Source: an uncultured Bacteroidales bacterium (GTDB taxonomy: Bacteria; Bacteroidota; Bacteroidia; Bacteroidales; FEN-979). Taken from it: 64,000 bases of DNA. Below are positions 29,163 through 37,666 of this stretch, piece by piece. Made by a program: the position numbers and the translations under genes. The notes beneath the pieces were generated by a model. The model ran no database searches. It was not told where the DNA came from and saw only the letters and a program-made list of their open reading frames with translations. The stretch lies in NCBI GenBank assembly GCA_903877385.1, contig CAIRDP010000047.1, forward strand, positions 1 through 64,000, read 5' to 3'. Every line of letters starts with the position of its first letter. Position 1 is the stretch's first letter.

Positions 29163-30728
29163 CTATTTCAGTATTAATTTTCTTCCTGATACATCCCGGT
29201 TTTTAAACTGAAGTTTAAAATAGTACATCCCGCGAACCCAATCCGAGACATCCACTTGCAAAATCAATTGGTTTTTAGGAATTTGCCGGGAATAAATCAT
29301 TTTCCCCTGCTGATCAAATACTTCCAGCATTGTTGCATCCCATTGATAAAAGTTGGATACTGTAGTCATGCCCAATTTTTTATCAACAAGTTGTAAATAG
29401 TTTGGAAACTCAATTGTCACCGACGAAGTTGCCGGATCAGGATAAACCCTCAATTGAGATGCCTCTGATCTGCTGGAATATTCGTCAATTCCAACAATCA
29501 GGTCACAATCCGGATCGATGGTATCTGAAATCACCCCGCCGGAACAAAGGCTGTCATAGACATACTGATGGGTATAGATTGAATCATAATTCAAATCAGC
29601 ATTAAGTTTGTACAGATAAAGCCAATAATCGTTTACCTGAGCCACGCTGATGAACTTCCTATCCCTGGCATTGGCTGTGTGAGCAGTACCATCGATCCAT
29701 GAGGGATAATCTTTTGATAGTTTTAAATTACCGAGAGTATCCAATAGCAGCCACTTATGGATATTTTGACTCGCAACGGTACTATATGCATGAGTGATAA
29801 GGGTTGTATCATCAACGAAATTTAAAGATCCCCAATATCCTCCCGGACAAAGTCCGTTAAGTAAATCGTGATTATATGATTGTGTCCCATCTGAAAGGAC
29901 TTTGACAAAACCGGGAGTATCACAATAATTGCTATGGACAACAAAAGAATAGTAATTGCCTGTTGAACTTTTTTGTATTGCATCCCACGAATATCCGTGA
30001 TACCCACTGATGCTTCCATAAACTAACCACCAGGTTAAATTACCGCTCGTATCTGTCTTTATAAAATAGGGTCTCTCCCATCCGATATTAGGATTATTTG
30101 GATCAGGATAATAGCATTTCCCTGAAATAAGGTATCCATCAGGATCAACCCTGACGTCCCAAGGTTCTTCATCAAAAATCAAACTATCGGGTCGATAGTT
30201 TCTTTTCCATAATAAATTTCCATTCCAGTCAAATTTGAATAAGTTAACAATATAGTGTGGATCTGAATACATTGTAAGCATCACGTACTCTCCCTCTGAA
30301 GTTTGTTTGCACCGGGTTGCAAAATCATATCTGCCCTGTGTATGAATAACTGAACACCAATCGAGTTCACCACATGCATTCAATTTGATGAGAACAGGAT
30401 CCTGATTATTTATATCATATTTGTTAAAACCTCCTGTTAAAATGTACCCTCCATCGCTGGTTTGCGCAATATTCCAAAAAACAATACTATAGGAACCAGC
30501 CCCGATTTTCTTTTCCCATAATTTATTACCATTAATATCGGTTTTAATTAACCAAAGATAGCCTGGTGGATTTTGATTGCATAATGTAATATAACCATGA
30601 TCATATGTCTCAATTACCCAATGTACAGCAACCAATGCACCATTTGAAAAAGTTCTTACCCAATTTTGCGAAAGACTATTGGTTGTGATAAAACAGTAAA
30701 AGAAAAGGAAAATATAAAACTTCTTCAT
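29163..30728 (-). CDS. secreted beta-propeller-like protein with T9SS sorting domain
   Basis: 521-aa exported protein with signal peptide MKKFYIFLFFYCFITTNSLSQ. The body repeats a motif of the form WLIKTDINGNKLWEKKIG, GYILTGGF and YFIKTDTSGNLTWW, about 45 residues apart, as in delta-60/SBBP-type propellers. The C-terminus (about 435-521) is a type A sorting domain: LRVYPDPATSSVTIEFP ending VRGMYYFKLQFKNRDVSG plus RKLILK. It is a tandem duplicate of the broken gene downstream; the 68-82 bp spacers upstream of the two copies are also similar (GGCAACCATTGCTGACAG in both). Role unknown, probably surface adhesion or binding. Confidence 0.82.
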   Translation of the reverse strand: MKKFYIFLFFYCFITTNSLSQNWVRTFSNGALVAVHWVIETYDHGYITLCNQNPPGYLWLIKTDINGNKLWEKKIGAGSYSIVFWNIAQTSDGGYILTGGFNKYDINNQDPVLIKLNACGELDWCSVIHTQGRYDFATRCKQTSEGEYVMLTMYSDPHYIVNLFKFDWNGNLLWKRNYRPDSLIFDEEPWDVRVDPDGYLISGKCYYPDPNNPNIGWERPYFIKTDTSGNLTWWLVYGSISGYHGYSWDAIQKSSTGNYYSFVVHSNYCDTPGFVKVLSDGTQSYNHDLLNGLCPGGYWGSLNFVDDTTLITHAYSTVASQNIHKWLLLDTLGNLKLSKDYPSWIDGTAHTANARDRKFISVAQVNDYWLYLYKLNADLNYDSIYTHQYVYDSLCSGGVISDTIDPDCDLIVGIDEYSSRSEASQLRVYPDPATSSVTIEFPNYLQLVDKKLGMTTVSNFYQWDATMLEVFDQQGKMIYSRQIPKNQLILQVDVSDWVRGMYYFKLQFKNRDVSGRKLILK

Positions 30729-30796
30729 GGGTGAAAATATTTAAAACAGTGGATGCCTCTTGAAATTTAAGGCAACCATTGCTGACAGAATACCAA

Positions 30797-33700
30797 TTAC
30801 TGAATTACCGTGAAAATTTTAGAAGCAATGACTTTACCTGCCACTCTTAAATAACAGATGTAATTGCCTGGTTTATAAGAAGATGTTATAATTAATACCT
30901 GGTCCTGGGATTTATATAATATCCTCGATTCAATCAGTTTACCTTCGTTGGAAGCTATGGAAAGAAGTATTTGCTGGTCATCCTTCCTCTCTTTTGTTGT
31001 CTTATATTCTGCAATGACAAACTTATGCGCAGGATTAGGAAATAGCTTTAGATAAACACCTTGTTTGAAATGGCTTGTTTTTAATCCAATTTTATCAGGG
31101 GCAGATTTTGTATCCTCCGGGATAATAATAGGTTCAATATATGAAAGAGAGCCGTTGGCGATAAGAATTCCCCTGATATATGATGAAACCGGTTCACCCA
31201 TAGTTGAGTATAATGTGCCAAGCTGCGAAATCCGGGTGCTGTCTAACATTAAGATATCCTTATCAGGCGACTTTAAGCCTTTCAAAAAATTAAAATAGGT
31301 TATGTAATCCTGATATTGTTTTTGCTGAAAGCGATCCAGGGTAAATGATTGTGTTATTGAATTTAAAGTACTATTCATAGTTGTAGTGTCGCCGTTTAAA
31401 AGCTCCTCGAATGCTAAAAGATACTTTCCATCAAGATCCACGATTGATCCTAAAAAGGTTACCAGGCTGTCACATGATAAGGCGCAAACAGAATCAGTTT
31501 TATAAAACAGAATCAAAGAATTATAGAGGTTTTTATAATTCTGCATATGTATCGCTAATTCAGCCTCAAGTTCTTCCTTGGGGGAAAGTTTATCCATGCC
31601 ATCCATGATGTCTGCCATCAGTGAATCGGGCATCGGTATGGAACGATCATTCAATGTATTTAAAACATCATCGCTCCTGGCCGATTGAGGATTTGCAACC
31701 AGTACATCGCGAATCATCTCATTAGGCAGTACATTTTCCTTTGCAATTGCCGATTTCATTACGGTATCGGAAAGATAAGGCGAGCTATTTAGAAGATTTT
31801 GTTGAACATCAAGGGCATCTGGTGGGGAGCTGTTGGTAATTGTTGAATTCAGATCATTTGTTTCCCCTCCGTCGACTATATTTTTCAGCAGTGTTACAAG
31901 GGAATCAATAACATTGATCTCTGCCACCATTTGCCTTTTTAAATCGTAAGTACCGGATTTTCCTGAAGTAAGTTTTGACGGACAACAACTACTATAACTA
32001 AAATCCTTATTTACCAAGGAATCAACAACTTTTGGTACTTGTGTATGATAAGTTGGATCAATCCTATATCCTGTGGCAGGGTTTTGATGAAAATAGATAA
32101 AATTATCTGCCAGGTTCCTAATATCTGATTCTGGAATTTGCACCTGCGCATGGTAGGGTGAAAAAGAATTTCCTGCCTGGTCCTTACAATCATTAGTTTT
32201 TCCCCCCTGATATTTTGCAATACCCTCCAAACCGGATGTATAATACCTTGTAGCCATCTCGTCGTAGGAATTATTATTAAAGGTATTGCACTTGATAACC
32301 AAACCTGAAGGATTTCCATTGGGATATGGAATCCCATTACCCACCGGGCCATTAGTAAAAGCGCCTCCATCCTGCCGGTTCACCCGTTGAGCATTGATTG
32401 CAACATCAAGCGAATCAAAATAATTGCGGTAAATCTCATTGGGGGATCCACCAGAGTTATCCACAATTAAACCGATTTCACGCAAAGTCAGGCTCCCTGA
32501 TTGCAATAAGGTATTTCCGGGAGAGGAGAAATTATTTGCCTCAATATGATATCCAGAACAAGTCCCAAGATAAAGTCCATAACAGGTATCATTCCCGGCC
32601 TGTGTATGATTTGGTACCAGAAATGTATTTTCCGTTACTGTTGAATAATTTGAAGATCCAAGATAAATTCCTCGGTAATTATGATCAAACGTCGAATGCT
32701 GAATCTGAACATACCTGGTCGGATCTGAATTGTAAACCCTTATTCCATAATACAATCCCTTAAAAATTGTTGGAGTATATTCATATCGATCAACTGTATA
32801 TGAAGCATCAATACTGTAAATTCCACGCCCTTTCAAGGATCCGGGAACGCAATTCGCAGGTACCGTTGTATTTTGGAATGTGCATCCTCTGAATGAAACC
32901 CCCTTGACACTGCATAAGCTCACAAAATCCTGGGGCACAGAATAATTGGTGTCAAGATAATTTCGCGTTGTTTCAAAGGTTGCCCTCTTGAATGAACTTG
33001 CCTGATTATATGGATAATACTCAAATTTTACTGCACCGTAATTATTTCTGAAATAAGCGCTGTCCGCAACGATGAGACCTCCATTTGTACTGACGCCAAA
33101 ACGGGCATTTTCAATTACTGCACCATGTATAAAATTAGCACAACCCTGATTTGAAGCATTTTGTTGCAGATTTGAATGACTTCCTATTTCAACTCCACGC
33201 CACATGCTATAACATCTGTTGGTAAGGGTTCCTCCATCAACAATAAGCCGGGCGCCTGGTCTGACAGAAATTGCTGCTTCAGGAGGAAGTTTTAATTTTT
33301 TCTTGACTGTCAGGGTATAGGAAGAATCAATCACAATACTTTGATCAACTGCCGTATCACTATTAATCGTAACATTGCCCGATATTACCCAATCAATACT
33401 GTTATAATTGCATGTCAGATCTGTTTCATAAAGACCCCGGCCAAAAGTTCCTGCCCGTATTTTTTGTGTATTATCATTAATTTCCAGATCTGTAACCATA
33501 CACACAGGAAGACCGGTATTAAAAGGCTGCCATTCGCTGACGTATTTATCCCTGTAAAACACGCCTTCGTCGGTTGCAGCGAAAAGTCTTCCATTACTTC
33601 CGTTCATATATTTTATACAATTGACGGGAGAATTGGGCAAGCCTGCCGAATAATTTGCAGAAGTATCCCTGGTACTTCCGCTATCTGAAGATACTAAAAC

Positions 33701-35872
33701 GCGATGGTGTGCCGGATCATTCCAGAATCCTCCAAATGCAATCCAAAGAGAATCCGGGTTTGTGGGACTAACTTCAATTGAAGTGATTCCATACTTATGT
33801 AAAAGTGAGCCTAAGGATGAAGTCAGATCAGTCCATGACTGACCATTGTTTTTAGACCTAAATAGTTTCTTGTGCTGATAACCCTGCGAACTGTTTATCG
33901 GACCATCATATGCTAAATAGATGGTTGCGGAATCTCTCGGAGCGATCGCTAATGCCCTGATCCCATCATTGTTACCTGTAGAATCAACAGGAGTTACCTG
34001 AATTTTAAAGAATGACCCTGTGTCTCCATAATGAACCGATTTCCACAGGTTATGATATCCAATATAGATCGATTTATGGTTTTGGGGATTTATAGCGATC
34101 GGGCTATTGGGGATATGATATTCGGAGTTTTCAAACACAAACTCAATATTTGGAGGAATCAGGTCCATTCCTCCATCTTTTGATCTAATCACACCTCCAT
34201 TTACCCAGTAAGGAACAAATAATGTATCAGGACATACTTGATCAACAACCGGATTCCCGTTATCTCCATCAGAGGACAAATGCCAGGCTCCTGCATTATA
34301 ACGAAAAAAGGAATTATCCTGAGCTCCGCAATAAACCCTGTCTGGTCTCTTATTAGCTCCACCTATACCCCAGAATTCCGTTATTACCAAACCATTTCCA
34401 CATAAATTTACCCAGTTCGCTATCCCGCCTATACTCTTCGAAAAACCTCCGTCATGACCACAATAAATTGCATCGTGCTTGCTTGAATCCGGTAATGTGA
34501 TTTTTAAAATTTTAGAACATCTGATATCCACATGTATACTATCCATATGATTCATGTTATTACCTACCAATTGCCCATGAAGAAACTTGTTCCAAAAAAT
34601 CCCACCTACATAGACTATGCCGGTATCCAGGGTAGAAACAAGAATCTCAATTTTATCCCAACTAATGCCCTGAAGGCTTGGTACTTGATCTTCAATTAAA
34701 TCAATTCTTGGCTTCCAGTGATTGATATTGTCATATTTCCATAGTTTAAATTTGAATTGTGTTGAACTGCCTTGTGGTACAATCTGTTGACAACCCACAA
34801 AAACAGCGCTTGTATCTAAAGGAGTCACGGCGATCTGGAATCTTTGCGTCAACATGGTATCACCCTGGGCGATAAATTGCTCATCCAGGCTTTGTACATG
34901 TATATTGGCTAAATTAGTACTGGTGGCATTTGTAATTTTATAGACTTTCGCCTTGCACAGAGATTCAGCATCCGGCTTCCTGTCATCAGATGCAACGTAC
35001 AATGTGGTGTTATCCATCGGTTTCATTAAAATATCGCGTAATTTTCTGCGTTCCCCGGAAACAACATCAGGACACTTAAAAATGGTATCCCAAACTCCAA
35101 TCCCAGCATTGTTATTTCTCACAACAACGCTATCCACCAATGCATAAATCCGTTGAGAATCTGTTGGATCAACCAGTATCCGGTATACTGCCAGATCCTG
35201 AACTTGGTTCAAACTCATTATTTGTTGCCATGTAACGCCTCCATCATAGGATTTTATAATTCCAATGCCCCCACTATGTAAGAGATCACTACAAAAGAAG
35301 CCGGTTGCAGCATAAATTACATTTCCATTGGTTGGATCCCCCGTAATATCCGTTATACCCAACAAAGTAATTCCTGTTGGATCTGTCACATTGTGCCAAT
35401 TTAATCCGCCATTTGTTGTTTTCCATATCCCGGATGCATTGGTACCAATGAATATTGTATTTAAATTCTTATCTGCTGCCGAATCAATATAAATTGCCGA
35501 TACCAACCCTCGTTTTGAAGCCGTAAAATTATCAGGGCCAAGACAATGCCAATCAGATCCAATCAATGTTGATCGTTGAAAATAACCAAGATGATCCCTG
35601 TATTCATTAACGGCAGCGCTGAATAATTGGAAACTTCCCCGTTTAGTTGAATCTCCTCCATAAACTCTGTCATGCCAAAACATTTTCCATCGGATATATC
35701 GGGCATAATCTCCATCGTCCTCAATTTTAAGAGCAGGATTTGCATCAAAATACTTATCCAGAGAGTCAACAATTACATAATAATTGTTGGATGATTGAGC
35801 CTGACAATGATTGAACTTTACAATATTCAATAAAATAGCTAAAAGTGAGAAAATGAAGTAAATGTTTTTCAT
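30797..35872 (-). CDS. giant secreted protein: BNR/sortilin-like propeller, beta-helix and T9SS sorting domain
   Basis: 1691-aa exported protein. Signal peptide at residues 1-25 (MKNIYFIFSLLAILLN). Residues about 85-830 hold many photosynthesis-assembly/sortilin-type blades such as GIWKTTNGGLNWHNVTDP, KSYDGGVTWQQIM, RSKNNGQSWTDL and VSSDSGSTRDT. Residues about 850-1290 form a right-handed parallel beta-helix (YYGIRVYNSDPTRYVQI, NYRGIYLGSSNYSTVTENTF). A helical, low-homology stretch follows, then a sorting domain, LKLFPNPAHKFVIAEY to IASKIFTVIQ. Likely a cell-surface carbohydrate-binding or adhesin protein; no catalytic residues could be assigned. The gene is AT-rich relative to the core genes. 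Confidence 0.8.
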   Translation of the reverse strand: MKNIYFIFSLLAILLNIVKFNHCQAQSSNNYYVIVDSLDKYFDANPALKIEDDGDYARYIRWKMFWHDRVYGGDSTKRGSFQLFSAAVNEYRDHLGYFQRSTLIGSDWHCLGPDNFTASKRGLVSAIYIDSAADKNLNTIFIGTNASGIWKTTNGGLNWHNVTDPTGITLLGITDITGDPTNGNVIYAATGFFCSDLLHSGGIGIIKSYDGGVTWQQIMSLNQVQDLAVYRILVDPTDSQRIYALVDSVVVRNNNAGIGVWDTIFKCPDVVSGERRKLRDILMKPMDNTTLYVASDDRKPDAESLCKAKVYKITNATSTNLANIHVQSLDEQFIAQGDTMLTQRFQIAVTPLDTSAVFVGCQQIVPQGSSTQFKFKLWKYDNINHWKPRIDLIEDQVPSLQGISWDKIEILVSTLDTGIVYVGGIFWNKFLHGQLVGNNMNHMDSIHVDIRCSKILKITLPDSSKHDAIYCGHDGGFSKSIGGIANWVNLCGNGLVITEFWGIGGANKRPDRVYCGAQDNSFFRYNAGAWHLSSDGDNGNPVVDQVCPDTLFVPYWVNGGVIRSKDGGMDLIPPNIEFVFENSEYHIPNSPIAINPQNHKSIYIGYHNLWKSVHYGDTGSFFKIQVTPVDSTGNNDGIRALAIAPRDSATIYLAYDGPINSSQGYQHKKLFRSKNNGQSWTDLTSSLGSLLHKYGITSIEVSPTNPDSLWIAFGGFWNDPAHHRVLVSSDSGSTRDTSANYSAGLPNSPVNCIKYMNGSNGRLFAATDEGVFYRDKYVSEWQPFNTGLPVCMVTDLEINDNTQKIRAGTFGRGLYETDLTCNYNSIDWVISGNVTINSDTAVDQSIVIDSSYTLTVKKKLKLPPEAAISVRPGARLIVDGGTLTNRCYSMWRGVEIGSHSNLQQNASNQGCANFIHGAVIENARFGVSTNGGLIVADSAYFRNNYGAVKFEYYPYNQASSFKRATFETTRNYLDTNYSVPQDFVSLCSVKGVSFRGCTFQNTTVPANCVPGSLKGRGIYSIDASYTVDRYEYTPTIFKGLYYGIRVYNSDPTRYVQIQHSTFDHNYRGIYLGSSNYSTVTENTFLVPNHTQAGNDTCYGLYLGTCSGYHIEANNFSSPGNTLLQSGSLTLREIGLIVDNSGGSPNEIYRNYFDSLDVAINAQRVNRQDGGAFTNGPVGNGIPYPNGNPSGLVIKCNTFNNNSYDEMATRYYTSGLEGIAKYQGGKTNDCKDQAGNSFSPYHAQVQIPESDIRNLADNFIYFHQNPATGYRIDPTYHTQVPKVVDSLVNKDFSYSSCCPSKLTSGKSGTYDLKRQMVAEINVIDSLVTLLKNIVDGGETNDLNSTITNSSPPDALDVQQNLLNSSPYLSDTVMKSAIAKENVLPNEMIRDVLVANPQSARSDDVLNTLNDRSIPMPDSLMADIMDGMDKLSPKEELEAELAIHMQNYKNLYNSLILFYKTDSVCALSCDSLVTFLGSIVDLDGKYLLAFEELLNGDTTTMNSTLNSITQSFTLDRFQQKQYQDYITYFNFLKGLKSPDKDILMLDSTRISQLGTLYSTMGEPVSSYIRGILIANGSLSYIEPIIIPEDTKSAPDKIGLKTSHFKQGVYLKLFPNPAHKFVIAEYKTTKERKDDQQILLSIASNEGKLIESRILYKSQDQVLIITSSYKPGNYICYLRVAGKVIASKIFTVIQ

Positions 35873-36733
35873 GGCTTTGGATTATAAATTTATAATACAA
35901 ATAGAATCAAGTTACATAAAGAACATAAAGAACCAGATAATTATTTGATTATCAGAAAAGCAAGTATAGTGAAAAAAACAACAGATTGCAACTTTTTATA
36001 CAACCTTTTTTAAGGAGGCGTTGGAGAATCAAGAATTTTAAGAATTTCACCTTCAATAATGTTTTGATATTCGGACCTCCTGACCCGACAGCAATTTTTT
36101 TTACAAGGTTCCCTTTACCAAAGAGATTGCGTAACGCACTTTCATTTATTCTCAATGTTTAACCAATGTGTGTACCTGGCTATCTCTTTAATGCAAATCT
36201 CCTCAAAGGTATTTTCGTAAAGTTATAATCCACAAGGTCAGGCCCTTCGGGGGCCTTCATTTATTTAACCCTTTTATTTTTTAGGGGTAAAAAAATGACT
36301 GGCAGCCTTGCGTATTAAAATTTACCCCGCTGTTTTGTACCTACAATTTGTTATTTATGCATTAAACCCAATTGTTAAAATTAAAAGTGAAGGTTTGTAT
36401 GTTAACTTAATCCAATCATTCATCCAATAAAGGACATCAATGAATAAACCTGTCGCTACCAAGTAACAGAATCCCGTAAGGTTATCCTGCACCACAACGG
36501 CCATGCGGTAAACTGGTCATACACCTTTAAAATAACCCTGTTTTCCCCGGGCGGTAAGGAGTCGGCAATTTTTCGGTTTTATAACATCTATGAAGCAATG
36601 AACTTTCTCCGGCTCAACCAGCCTACACAGTGCATGATCTGGGGGTAACAGTTCGTATCTTTAAACTCCAGGGCCTTGGTTCCTGAGTTTAATGTCCCGA
36701 ATAAAAAAGCCACCACATTTGTAACCGTAAGTG
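35873..36733. other. gene-poor right part of the island with hairpins and possible gene remnants
   Basis: 860 bases without a convincing gene. AT-rich throughout. It holds a short hairpin with loop TTCGG at 36240-36256, an open frame without a start codon at 36448-36648, and two hairpins at 36661-36692 and 36708-36736 that end where the amidotransferase homology resumes. A 67-aa minus-strand open frame at 35952-36155 has no recognisable similarity. Confidence 0.4.
36448..36648 (+). pseudogene. possible coding remnant lacking a start codon
   Basis: Between two stops this frame reads TCRYQVTESRKVILHHNG then HAVNWSYTFKITLFSPGG and ends TQCMIWG. Its composition is protein-like and its GC is higher than the surrounding AT-rich DNA, but there is no ATG, GTG or TTG near the 5' end. 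It may be the tail of a gene destroyed when the island formed. I do not recognise the family. Confidence 0.3.
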
Positions 36734-36736
36734 GCT
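36661..36736 (+). other. two consecutive hairpins at the island's right junction
   Basis: Hairpin one: 36661-36672 with 36682-36692, eleven pairs with one bulged base. Hairpin two: AGCCAC at 36708-36713 with GTGGCT at 36731-36736. They lie immediately before the point where the amidotransferase C-terminus resumes. They could be the end structure of a mobile unit or a terminator. Confidence 0.35.
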
Positions 36737-37057
36737 GATTTTACCGCGAGCCCGGAGGAGTCATTGAAGGTTTTTCATCTTCATGGCGAAACAGTTCTGC
36801 TTACGGATGACATGCTGCTGCTGGCAAGCGGGAAGTTCTGCCCCGCCCAGGTCGTCAGGATTGGCGCTAATGCATACGGCATACAATGCCATTTTGAACT
36901 GACAGCCGAAATGTTTGAAAACTGGATGAATGAAGACGAGGACCTGCTCAAAACCGACAAAGAAAATCTGAACGCAATATTCCGGAATGAGCAGCCTGAT
37001 TACACCCGCACGGGCCGGAAACTGATGCTGAACTTTTTAAAAACAGCAGGTTACTGA
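36735..37057 (+). pseudogene. C-terminal fragment of a class I glutamine amidotransferase
   Basis: From about 36735 the frame reads ADFTASPEESLKVFHLHGET, then LLASGKFCPAQVVRIG and NAYGIQCHFELTAEMFENW, closing at 37057. These are the C-terminal blocks of GMP-synthase-like amidotransferases, with the catalytic His and Glu (CHFEL). The N-terminal block lies at 27267-27389, and the catalytic Cys region is missing. The first in-frame start would be GTG at 36731, created by the junction; expression is doubtful. Confidence 0.75.
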
Positions 37058-37519
37058 TTAAAGGAAACGCTTGATCCTTGTTGCATGCGCCTCTTCCTCG
37101 GCGATGATCTTTTTGATCAGGTTTTTGGAATCGCTCTTGGCCTTGTTGTAAAGCTCTTTGTAGAACGCCACACTGTCGAGCTCGAATTTGTAAGCAACTT
37201 CAAGGGCTTCCTTGGGGGTTTTCAGGCTTGAAGCAAGTTTAGCCCCGGCATCGGGTTTTCCGAAGATATGCTTGTCGGCAAGGTTCTGGATGTAAGCCGA
37301 AAAATTCTCATCACCCTGCTCGTAATCTTCGGGTTCGTAATTGTCGAAGATCTTCTGAAAAGTGGCGGTGTGCATGGTTTCCTGTTCAGCCAGGTCGATG
37401 AACAGGTTTTTGATGTCGGTAGACTCCCGTATCATTTCGGCAGCAGCAATGTAAAAAGCATAGCCGTTCTCTTCAATGCGGACGGCGATTTCAACGATTT
37501 CTTTTCCTGAGTAATACAT
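37058..37519 (-). CDS. ferritin-like/rubrerythrin-family protein
   Basis: 153-aa four-helix diiron protein. Ligand motifs fit: IAVRIEENGYAFY (Glu about 17), LAEQETMHTATF (ExxH about 46-49), FELDSVAFY, and EEEAHATRIKRF at the end. No rubredoxin-type Cys domain is present, so it is the short ferritin-like form, probably in peroxide or iron handling. The start is the ATG at 37519; an upstream Met at 37567 lies across the promoter. Stop abuts the amidotransferase fragment. Confidence 0.85.
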   Translation of the reverse strand: MYYSGKEIVEIAVRIEENGYAFYIAAAEMIRESTDIKNLFIDLAEQETMHTATFQKIFDNYEPEDYEQGDENFSAYIQNLADKHIFGKPDAGAKLASSLKTPKEALEVAYKFELDSVAFYKELYNKAKSDSKNLIKKIIAEEEAHATRIKRFL

Positions 37520-37538
37520 AATTCGGATTTTAGTATCA

Positions 37539-37546
37539 CAAACGTA
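37539..37546 (-). promoter_or_regulatory. promoter -7 box of the ferritin-like gene
   Basis: On the minus strand TACGTTTG matches TAnnTTTG, with a TTG about 20 bases upstream as the -33 element. Leader of about 15 nt to the ATG at 37519, which supports that start. Confidence 0.6.
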
Positions 37547-37590
37547 CAGGAATTTGATGAATTCCACAAGGGCGGAGCCGGTTTTTTGGT

Positions 37591-37598
37591 TAATTTTG
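37591..37598 (+). promoter_or_regulatory. promoter -7 box of the transglutaminase-like gene
   Basis: TAATTTTG matches TAnnTTTG. It leaves a leader of about 65 nt before the ATG at 37667. Confidence 0.5.
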
Positions 37599-37666
37599 CA
37601 GGCGGATGAGGGAGCTACGTAACATAATCCTTACAACATCCCTGCGAAAATTCAGACTTTAACTCC

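Noticed and set aside
35952-36155. 67-aa minus-strand open frame in the island
   Set aside because: No recognisable family, lysine/leucine-rich low complexity, no promoter; kept only as part of the gene-poor stretch.
36240-36256. Intrinsic terminator at 36240
   Set aside because: Only a six-pair stem with a loose T-rich tail and no gene upstream that would need it.
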